Assembly: GCA_963070105.1 (NCBI GenBank)
Contig: OY718805.1
Location: 5,824,001-5,888,000 of the forward strand
Source: Litomosoides sigmodontis
Taxonomy: Eukaryota > Nematoda > Chromadorea > Rhabditida > Onchocercidae
Length of the DNA stretch: 64,000 nucleotides
Direction of reading: 5' to 3'
The stretch's first letter is position 1, and each line of letters starts with the position of its first letter. Positions 54,468-64,000 of this stretch are shown here, piece after piece. The position numbers and the translations under genes were made by a program. Under the pieces are notes generated by a model. The model searched no databases and had not been told where the DNA came from. It saw nothing but the letters and a program-made list of their open reading frames with translations.

Positions 54468-55333
54468 TTTAATTCTTCAACTTCCCGAAGTCCTTCCCCT
54501 TCTCCCACTAACAGCTGTAAAACGAGGCTATCACGAATAAAAGTCCAAGTAGGTAAGAAACCTCGCTTTACAGCTCTATTTGAAATTATTTCTTGCCATT
54601 AGAAATCTTTCGTATTGAAATTACGCAATAAACATTATAAAATATTTATATAAAAACTTATTCAATTACTAATTTTAGAACTAAAAGGGTTCAGGAGTCC
54701 TGCTTTTGTCCTATAGTTCGCGAAACAATATTTTAAATTTTATCTAAAGTTTTTCTACCATTACTAAGCAAACGATGACATTTTGCTTCCGACCTCACAT
54801 AAAATTAATTATTGATAGTCAATATTCTGTGTGGCACAAGATAATCACCCGGAAAATCAGGTCGCAAAATAATTTAAATATAAAAACCCGTTGGGTAACA
54901 CATTTGTATAGCAAATAAATAACAAATATGTAAGTGATCTCAATTTCTTGGCAAGAAATGGTGTATTTCTAAAAATTTTGGTATGTTATTAAATTTTTTC
55001 TACAGTTTACTGCTCAAAAAATCATATTGAACAAAGAAATACAGTAGTGATGTGTGAACATAATTTCTCCAAACTGTGTAAATTCCGTGCATGCAAGCAC
55101 AAGAAAGAAATTATTAATCCAAGATAGAAATAAAGATAATAGCTGTGGCTGCGTGCAAGAACTCACAAATGGTAAAAATATCACTTGTCAGGCACTATAG
55201 TAGGTCACATTGTTTGAGCTGAATTTATGAGTAAATAATAATGAGATCTGGTTATTAATCCACAGTTCTTTTCAAATTTAATTCAATATCTAATTATTGG
55301 AAGCAAATACTGAGAATCATGAACTATGACTCG
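54468..55333. other. Intergenic region between convergent genes
   Basis: This lies between the stop codons of the small membrane protein (+) and the C9orf72-like gene (-). Apart from the AATAAA at 54536-54541 nothing is recognised; it is AT-rich with no exon-like frame. Confidence 0.6.
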
Positions 55334-58300
55334 TCAAAGTTTGTTCGAATCACATATAAAATCAGTAATATCTGGTAAAATTCGTTCAGCTTCAGAGAGA
55401 GTTACTAAAAATGATGCATTACTGACTAAGTCGAGGGACTTTCGAACGGGCCAAAGACTCCACCTTGAGCTCGTTGTATGTTGCTTATATGAAGAATCGG
55501 GTTCACTAAATAAAATACGTTTAAAAATATTCAAGACTATCATTTGATTTTCTACTTCATAACTAGCGAACTTTCCATATTGTCCTATTTTGTTTTACCT
55601 TAATGGAAAATAACTACTCGACGATAAATATGGCAAATCTTAATAAGAATTAATAACCTTATGTCCTGTACATACGCAATAAGTGCTCTAGCTGAGTTTT
55701 CCATCATTAATCTGAACTGCCTTATAAATCCCAAACGAGTATTTCTTTCAAACGGCAATAAATCCATTCTTATGAGAAAATTTGCAACGCGAGGGTCTGC
55801 ACGACAATTTCGTAGTTCACTGGAAAACATTGAAATTATAAGTTAATAAGAGTTTCAGGTAATTGTAATGAAAAAATGTAAAAACTGTAAGATGAAAATT
55901 ATATACAAGTTGAAATGATCTGAAATTGCAAGATGTACAAAGCATAATTTTTACGAAGTACCAACATTTTCGGCATTACTGAATTTTTGAAATCAACACC
56001 GGTTCCTTTCAGTATCTGCATGATATCATTCTTTTGCTTGAGAAGCTTCAGTGTACGATGCTTTGGATGTGGTGAAGAAGTACACACAATTCGACGATCC
56101 AAATCAATCACTGCTAACGGCCAATGCGATTCAACACCAGCACACATCATAGCAATCAGTTCAATCTGAGCAAAATGAAACTGTATATGAAAAATGCTAA
56201 TTTTGATGGAAATGCATACATATTTTTCTTTCTTGTTCGAACTTACAATTCGTTTAAAAACTGTTAATAGTTTCCACATAGCTCTTGCTTTTGCTCTATC
56301 AAATTTAGACTGAATTATATGAATAAAAAGTGAAATACTCGTTGAATAGCCTGCAGACGAAGATAAGGAGAATACGGATGGCGAAAAGGCTTAATGCATA
56401 ACCATCGCCACTCTGGTGCAACAAACAGGCACAATGTCAGTAACATCTATAAGGACAAATGTAAAAGCTTCAGAAACAAAGAATGATAAACTTCATAAAT
56501 TCTACGAAAACACATATTTAAGAAATAAATATACTTTGATAACATCAGCTTTCTTGTCACCAACAATAACACAGTGTGACTGCGATAAAAGTACCGCTGT
56601 TATAGCTTTCGCCAAAAAAGAATTGTCCTGTAGTTTTTCACTGCCAAAATACGTTTGCCGAAACTGCAAGAAAAACAGCAAAATAAAAAAAGCAATAAAA
56701 TTGTGCGGAAAGCTTTTGCTTCTCCATTTGTTTTAATTCAGGAAAAATTAGTCCCGATTTACTCTTACATTAATAGAAGATCTGAAGTTTCTAGTGATGA
56801 TAAATTTGTTAAGAATTCACAAATTGAGCTTCCAATAATTTCTGAAAAGGCAAAGGGAAAACAAAGCAATTCTCACAACAATTTTTAAATATATGTTACT
56901 ACTAAAACACTGATCCTGAAAACGCCAATGATTCGAACCTAAGGAAGAAAGAAATTTTGTTATATCTTGAGAGACAAATGTAAAAGTTTTTCCGACATGA
57001 AACTCAACCATACAATGCAATGCGTACCCGAATGTCATGTACATTTTGCGACAACAACGGGTAAGCTTCACAAACACCAATAAATGATATCAGTCTCGAT
57101 ATTTCTTTGGTTGTGCGACATATAAAATCTTCTGTACTTTCCTGTAATTTTTCCCTACTTTGACAGCAATGGATTTCTTTGAATGTAGTATATGCTTTAT
57201 AAAAATATTGTTTCAGATATGACAACGGAAAAATAAACTCTTACAATGAAAACTTACTGTCAAGTGAGAGATCCGCAAACGCGGTATAATATCGATGAAT
57301 ACTTCTTCAATTACGTTCTGTCTTTCAGCATACCATTCCCACCTGTAACAAAATTTACTTCTAGTTTTTTCAAATGTATGTTTCTCTCACCCCTGAACGC
57401 TAAAACTCCATAATGGCCTCAATAAACTGCATTTGAATACTTTTCGTTACCTTATTGAGGTAAGTAAAAATAAGAAACATGAGCAGTACGCATCATAAAG
57501 CACGTGTGTCTGCTTGGTCTCTGATGTTACTACAAAAAAATCTTAAAAATAAAATGGTAAACTAACCTCGAGTAATCACCTAGAAGTGAAATCGCGCACA
57601 TAGTACGGTCATTACAAGCACCACCACTCACTTGGAACAAATATGAACCAACAAAAAGGCGACGTTTCGGCAATAAAGTAAACTTATGAATTACTGGATT
57701 TGACGGCATCGGTGTGCTTAAAAAATTTCCTTCTGCTGCATATGAACTCATAAAGAATTCACAATAAAAGTCATACGAAATTTGCTACAGTACTAGCAAT
57801 ATGAGTTTACTAAAAACTTCGTTTTGAAAATTCCACTCATGACAATTATTATAAACAAAGGAAGCAACCACGAATCAAACCTGCAAATTTGTTCAGCAAG
57901 AACGAATTTGGCGACATATTCTTCATCAGAAAGTTGGACTGTACTACTTTCTCCAACCAAATCACAAAGAGTCTCGTAATCAGCACGTTCGACATACTGA
58001 GCAGTTTGCTCCCTTGCAACGTAGTTTGCAGTCGCCTACAGATGATTTTAAATGGTAGATGCTAATTCCTTGAAATCACTGTTTACGTTTCTATCCATAA
58101 TCTTAACACCAAATTTATGAGCAAATTAGACAGTACTGGAGTCGTTGCATCAAAAATATTGAAAAAAAAACAGCACTGAAGTTAAAAATTTGCTTCAAAA
58201 AAAGTTACTTCATTTCAAAGAACTAGTCTTCAAGTCGAATCTAAGAGTTACGGCCACATATTTGTGTTATCTTCAAACTGTTTCGTCATTTATCACAGCA

Positions 58301-60300
58301 ATTTCTTAGTGGTATGCTAAAATGCTTGAGCTCATAAAATACAGAACTCTTAAGCAATTAAGAAATAAGTCATCTATATAGTCCTTTCGATCAAGCTTAC
58401 GACTGCAGAAAATCATACATCATTATCTGTTACAGTGCGATCGCAATTGCAAGATTCCCTATTAATTTCTTCATTTTGCTTAACATCCAACGATTCTTTT
58501 GTACGTGAAGAAACCATCGCACTCAATCCACTATACATCGACAAAGTACCTGCTATACCCGAATCGACACCAGATGAAACCATTCCTTAAACTTTGCAAA
58601 TATTTCTGTATTTCGCATAACCTACTGCACATTAATAAGGAACATATCATTGAAGGATTGGCAAATTTCGTGAAAGCTCTTGAATACCTTGCATATTTTC
58701 AGTATTTTTTGCAACTGTTCGACCAAACAACGGTAGATCCTCAAGTCCATTTGGTGAATCACTTCCAGCAAATTCTTCCACCTGACTTAATTATGATAAA
58801 TTCATGTTAAAAGGTGTCAAATTTAATAACGATAAATGCTAATGCACTAGCATACATTCATCATTTAAACGACTAAACTGACTATACTTCATCGTAAATA
58901 AGGAAATTCAATATTTTTTATTTAGATAATTATGCTTCTAACAACATATCTTTTTTTATCTAGCACTCATATATATAACTTATGCAACATTTAATACTTG
59001 AGGGAATTCAGTATAAATGAAGCAGATGGAAAGCATACCTTATGAATGTTGTCCTTATCACTGTTTATTGAACTATCAATGTCGTCATTTCTTGATGTGG
59101 AAGCTAAACTTACCTATAATACATAGAAATTAAAGTAATAGCTGGTGAATTCAGTGATACAAACTTCGAGCATTACTTGTACCTAATCAGTATTTTTGTG
59201 TTCTTTCTTTTGTCTATAGCATATCGGCTATAATCTTTGACTATTATTGATCAATTGGAGATTTAGACAGAATTACATACTAAATGTTTCACATTATCAC
59301 TGTCACTAGTAGTTACAGCTGTGGTCCCATCAATAGTTGAACGGCTTTCGGTCATTAATTCATCCAAATACAAGTGTTTGTCACAGCACATGATCATGTT
59401 CATTTTGAAAATATCGTAAGGGAGTTTAGAAGTCTGCTGAAAAGAAAGCGGGGAGGAATTATGCTCAAAGACTGGAAAGAATGTGTGACTTGGAAGTAGT
59501 TAAGTATAATGTATCGGTAGTGAAAAAAGCATCAAAATCTAACATCACAAGGACAACCATCGAGATCTCCACCAGTATCATTACACATGGTACATACTTC
59601 TATGTCGGACATTGCTTCCGTCAGCAGCTTACTCTGAAACTATTTCAAATGTTACAATAATCAGTCCTCTTCCTTATTAAGAAAAACCCTGGAAAAAACT
59701 GACATGGTATTTCACTTGCTTTCACAATATCTTAAGACCTAATGTCACTTTATCAGTCGGAAGTATCAGAAGGATTGCAACTTACGCTAATATATTCTTT
59801 ACTCGTTTTCTCAAAATATTACCTATTTATATTACAAACTTATTGGTTATTTGGCAGGAAAATATCTCGTAGCACTAAATCTGGAAAGTTGTACATGAGT
59901 AAAATAGCTCACCCTGTATACATCATCAATTTCTTCATAGTCAGTACCACTACCACAACCTTTAGTAACGGAAGAAGTGTAACTGGAATCATCATGAGAA
60001 CTATCCGAATTTGAACTTTTTGATGCAGATTCACTTGTGGCTGTAACTGCTTCCCAAGTGAAACCCAATTCAGGTCCAGTCATATAATCAAATGATGACC
60101 ACACCACTTTTCGAATAGCACAGAGATGACGTACTGGAACTTGAATTTTGCGTGATGAATCCTGAAATATAGCATTGACAGTGATGGGAAGTTCAGGGGT
60201 CAGAGAGGACTAGTGAAGCTTTGCAAATGCTCACCTCAACGGCTTCATAAATTCGAAGGAATGTGTCTGCCTCGACGGCTTCCGATACCATTTCCGCCAT
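55334..60300 (-). CDS. Divergent C9orf72/ALFA-1 homologue (longin-DENN protein)
   Basis: C9orf72 works with SMCR8 and WDR41 at lysosomes in autophagy and small-GTPase regulation; the C. elegans member is ALFA-1. Fifteen exons close in frame: 60300-60235, 60161-59913, 59633-59544, 59436-59281, 59113-59039, 58035-57881, 57746-57567, 57342-57258, 57141-57028, 56938-56911, 56841-56769, 56640-56535, 56165-55939, 55819-55658, 55463-55334; 631 residues (human 481). Matches judged by eye: SSFDYMTGPELGFTWEA to the AYWDNILGPRVRHIW longin start; SDEEYVAKFVLAEQICR to SDGEITFLANHTLNGEILR; FLAKAITAVLLSQSHCVIVG to FLLNAISSHLQTCGCSVVVG; ADPRVANFL, then ARALIAYVQD, to the HRDTLVKAFL and ALTLIKYIED helices; SEAERILPDITDFI near the end. 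Extra length comes from a Ser/Asp-rich and Cys-bearing insert encoded at about 60,090-59,039. The 28-nt exon 56938-56911 is supported only by phase and splice sites. Similarity is distant, so a related longin-DENN protein cannot be excluded. Confidence 0.8.
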
Positions 60301-61223
60301 TGTCAGCGCCTTCATAAAACGTCATAAAACGAACTGCCTGTTAATACGCGTCCCTCACTGCACATCTACAGTCCTTCTTTTGTAAGGAACAGTAATGCGA
60401 TGAATGCCCAATCATCTACCTGTTCACTACGATAGAAAGGACAGAGTGAAAATTTTTCCGTTCACTAATAATCGTGCAGTTGTCTTGGTTTCCTGCCCAC
60501 TAAGTGAGTTCGGAATGGTCTCTGAGGATCATGTTATTAGGCTTGAAGTTGGTGTTCGTATCGAGTTATCTATGAAGGATGAAAGATTGAGTAGACTGAG
60601 CACTCACGTATACAGGAACTGCTAGTGAAGCTGAAATTATCGATGTCACCTATTTATGTTGCGTACGTGAAATTGGGGTATTCACAAAAAAGGCCTTTGA
60701 GACAGCTTTCTCATCTTTAGCTCATTTTCAGATTACTTCGACGATTGGAGGTCACTGTCTTGTTCCCGATCATTTGAGATGTAGTTTTAGGTGAAAGAAG
60801 TTTGAATTAAAAACTACAGTATGCATTACTTTTTTGAAAAAGCTTTCGCAATGACATACCAAATAATTGTTTATGTTACGGCAGATTATTAAACGAAATT
60901 TTAATTTTTTTTGACTAATTTCGTGGTGGAAAATGCCTCTCCAATTAACAACTGGCAATGTTTGTTTTATGAATGACGCTTGCTTGCTATATTATGAGTG
61001 CTTTGAGAGATATTTCAAGTGCACTAATAGCATTCCATTCAGGAATACATGTCCTGAGCTCTAGCGACATAAGCAACGGTAAATTTTTTTTGACACTTAA
61101 GGAATTATTTGCATAAGACGATTTCTTCACCTGTTTTGCTAGCAAATATAAAGTAAAATCTAAAAAACAAAGAATGGGTGCAATTTAATAATATATGGTA
61201 AGCGATTCGTTCCAATTCGTCAT
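60301..61223. other. Gap between PTP stop and C9orf72-like start
   Basis: Both genes are on the minus strand with the phosphatase upstream; about 0.9 kb separates its stop from the next ATG. No exon is recognised. The spacing is longer than typical operon spacing, and the candidate acceptor 9 nt before the downstream ATG (ATGAAG) is weak, so I do not call an operon. Confidence 0.5.
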
Positions 61224-64000
61224 TCATTTTCTCTTTTGGTTTCTTTCTTGACGTTTCCGCATGATAAGATCATCGTATTCCTTGATTAACAGCATCAGGT
61301 CTGGAGTCTTCGTTAACAAATCCTCTGATAGGAGAATATCGATAACCATTCGATAGATGAATAAGTATTGCTAAAATGTTCGCTGTAGAAGAGCTTTTTC
61401 CTGCGGGCGTGAGATACGTCCGTAGGAAAAAGCTTCCTCGTCCCGTAACAAAACTCGTAACCTTTCATCACATTCATCCATCGCATTTCAATGAAATATT
61501 CTTGCACTTTTTGCTGATTGAAAATAATTGCATTACGATATTTCCACACAAACTATCTTCGGACGACGGTTAGAGTCCGCTTGACGGTTACTTTTCAATC
61601 TCTTACAGTTCACGCAATGAAAAGCGGAAGAGGATAAATGATGACTTGTTCGGTGGTACCTGATCATTTTGTACCGCGTGCATTCGTTGGTCACGTAACT
61701 CTTTAACAACATCGGGAATTGAAAGATTTTCAGTGTGTTTAAGTCTATCAATTGCCATAAATATAGCTGCAAATGTTCCCGTCCTGCAAATTAAACCAAA
61801 TTTCGAATTTTTAAGCTGAAATAAAAGACTTCCACCGATTGATATCGTTCAATGGGAAAAGTATTGGTTTAAATTGTGAAAAGTATTGAAATCTTCAAAA
61901 CTAATATAGGGGTAGAAATTCTGTGATTTTCAGCCATTTATGTTTGAAACTTCTTAATCGAAGTCACTCGCATATAATTGACAAAAATTCAAATTCAATT
62001 TCAAAAAGTAGAAGACTGCAGGGAAGTAAGATTAAGATATGGTGTAACTTTCCATCCTCCTGTGAAAAGTTCCTTCCAAAGAAGTCATGCAAGAGTAGGC
62101 GCTATCATCATATTTTTTCAATCTTCAGTGTCAGTAATATTTCCGCTTAGTTTATTTTAATTCATTTCAAAATTGATTACCTTCCAATCCCAGCACTGCA
62201 ATGCACAATTATAGGCTTCTTTTCGGAAAATTTCAGCGCCAGTATTCGTACCTCACGACATATCGGTATTGAGTCTGGCACGAAGTGATCAGGCCAACCA
62301 CCGTACAGTAAATGTAGTACCTTCAAAGTAAGTCACGCGATTGTGAGGTGCAACTTAAAGTGACTTAGGTAAATGACTCGTTCATCGATCACTGCGAATT
62401 GTTGGATAGTTCTCTCAGAGCGCTCCTTAGCCCTCCAACAACCGCTTCCGATATAAACTTATCGACGAAATGAATAAACAAATTGCATGCATCTGCTCCG
62501 CGGTGAAACATAATGATGAGATGATAGAATTCAGATAGATTCGTTACTGGACAAATCTATGGAGCTGGTTGGTCAAAGGTTAACATTTAGAAGTTGCCCT
62601 CGCATTTTGATTATTACTGGAATCATCCAATAGCAAGCAAAAAGAGTTTGCTAGAAATAACTTGTAATTTTATAATTTTTTTGAAATCTGAGTTAAGGGA
62701 CTAGCTCAGAAAGCACAGGTCGAGTTCTATGCTGACCTCATGCTTCTTATTCTTATAAACAGCCTGTATTTTTGTCTGGTAAACTTTTCGAAGCTGTGTG
62801 ACAGTTGTAGTCTTCTCGACAATTTTGACACGAATAGCTCCGTAATCTTTCGACTCCCAATCGCTGACCGGGAAATACTCGGTACACTGAGTTTTTCCTT
62901 CCTCGCTCCACTGACATAACTGTATTATTACCTGTAATTAACAATCCCAATATTATACTTGCACACCGTAAAGCCCTGGAGAAACAAAGCAACCATTGGG
63001 ATGAATAATTACTGAAAGATTTTCTCAGCACAACAGCGTTTGTAATTGCAATTTGCAAAAGTATACTGTACGTGATCGTTTTACCGACCTTTGAGTCTTC
63101 CTGTATAACCATACACCAAAAATCTTCAATTGTGTTTGGCAGTGGTCCTTGTGCGCAAATGAATTTAATATTTTCGCTAATTTGTACGTATGAAGCATGG
63201 TAATAGTCGTCATCTGTTATCGTTTTTTTACATTTCATTTGGATTTTAATTCACGTAAATTTGCAATTATGCTGATCATCCATTCTATGCGTTAATTTTA
63301 GTAAGAAAGGATTTCACTAATCGTTACCGTTAGGTGTATCCTTAAGTATCACTCTTGTTTTGTCCAGCAATTTGACGTCTTCGTACCTTAATTTTTCAAA
63401 ACTTGCAAAGATCTAGGATTGCTCTCGTCTCTTCATATAAATTCAATTATTTAAAAAAAAATTTGGCTATTTTTCTGCAAATCTATGAAATGTGATCCAC
63501 CGGTTTTTGTCGTAATTTCTATCAGATTCCCATGCGCTTGTCGTACCAGGTGGATTGTACGCCCTTACGAGAGTGACAAATTCTCGCCTGATATTCCGAA
63601 TACCCATGTCAGTGATCTGGTCAGCCCACAGTTCATATGGCGTTTTCTTGCGTGGTTCGGAATATTTCGCTGCCGCCTTATTCGATTTTTCCTACATTAA
63701 TTGTTCCAGGAATGGGAATTTAAGCGCTTTCTGCATTAACAGGAAATAAAGAAAATAAACTTGGGGATAGAATAACATTAGCTTTAAATTATCTTTGTAA
63801 TACGAAGTAGTTGCATTAGCTGAAATAAAATTTATCATAGAAGCATTGCTGAAGTGAAACGAGGAGAACTCGAACATCTCTGCGAGCGCCACGTTAAAGC
63901 TACGCTAGCACTTTATCGTAGATTTAGCACAGCAACAGCTTACCGTTGTTTTGTGAACAAATTTTTTTCCAATTGGAGTCCGATAGTCGTTTTGAATTAC
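61224..64000 (-). CDS. Classical protein tyrosine phosphatase, catalytic domain (5' end outside window)
   Basis: Removes phosphate from phosphotyrosine. Exons: 64000(partial)-63944, 63691-63501, 63386-63328, 63213-63089, 62931-62737, 62320-62181, 61783-61660, 61370-61224, all in phase. Motifs in order: EFVTLVRAYNPPGTTSAWES, NRYEDVKLLDKTRVIL, DDYYHASYV (phosphotyrosine loop position, Tyr kept), FICAQGPLPNTIEDFWCMV, VIIQLCQWSEEGKTQCTEYF, GGWPDHFVPD (WPD loop with the acid Asp), VHCSAGIGRTG (P-loop with the nucleophile Cys and Arg) and AVQNDQQYLFIYRM (Q-loop). All catalytic residues are present, so this should be an active enzyme. The tail after the domain is short and basic (MRKRQERNQKRK). Nematodes have many small single-domain PTPs of this form, often expressed in the germline; whether this one carries other domains upstream cannot be seen. 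No membrane segment lies in the visible part. Confidence 0.95.
61392..61434. repeat. 19-bp inverted repeat in the last PTP intron
   Basis: Arms 61392-61410 and 61416-61434 are complementary over 19 positions with a 5-nt loop. Two positions pair as G-T in DNA terms, which would be G-U wobbles in a + strand RNA but A-C mismatches in the minus-strand transcript. It sits within the 61659-61371 intron. Confidence 0.75.

Noticed and set aside
57142..57257. Longer version of a C9orf72-like exon starting near 57239
   Set aside because: It would need an intron of about 20 nt; the ATTACAG acceptor before 57141 gives a normal intron and the correct phase.
1..64000. tRNA, rRNA, spliced-leader RNA genes, CRISPR arrays, transposase or reverse transcriptase genes
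   Set aside because: None was recognised by motif on either strand; small degenerate elements could still be missed by eye.

Overview
This window is nuclear DNA from an animal, most likely a nematode. It is AT-rich. Seven multi-exon genes can be rebuilt from splice sites and family motifs, with small exons, compact introns and TTTCAG-like acceptors. Some acceptors lie a few bases upstream of start codons, as expected for spliced-leader addition. The gene content (receptor guanylate cyclase, a PTP with the QNDQQYLF ending, a TSP1 protein with a Cys-rich tail) also fits a nematode. Species cannot be read from the sequence; the intron sizes would suit a clade III (filaria-like) worm, which is inference only. 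There are no bacterial features.

Layout. 1-14,574: no convincing gene; purine/pyrimidine microsatellites, a tandem 35-bp duplication and a long hairpin. 14,575-17,743 (-): NASP-type histone H3 chaperone. 20,924-23,687 (-): ceramide glucosyltransferase. 25,567-31,662 (-): VPS35, the retromer core, complete in 18 exons. 31,663-35,941: intergenic with several simple repeats. 35,942-43,339 (+): receptor-type guanylate cyclase. 45,011-45,731 (+): 3' part of a secreted TSP1-domain protein. 46,853-51,535 (+): SPATA20-type thioredoxin-like protein, complete in 14 exons. 53,844-54,467 (+): probable 72-residue single-pass membrane protein. 55,334-60,300 (-): a divergent C9orf72/ALFA-1 homologue in 15 exons. 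61,224-64,000 (-): catalytic part of a protein tyrosine phosphatase whose 5' end lies beyond the window.

The genes are unrelated housekeeping and signalling genes, not a pathway cluster. Three of them touch endolysosomal membrane biology (VPS35, C9orf72-like, glucosylceramide synthesis), but they are kilobases apart with separate promoters likely, so I treat that as coincidence. Points worth a second look are the C9orf72-like gene with an extra Cys-rich/Ser-rich insert, two GC-AG introns, several 28-32 nt micro-exons, three compact hairpins, a duplicated 3' flank behind SPATA20 and two exon junctions that do not close with standard splice sites. All exon coordinates were worked out by eye from frame, splice dinucleotides and remembered family motifs; no alignment or search was run.
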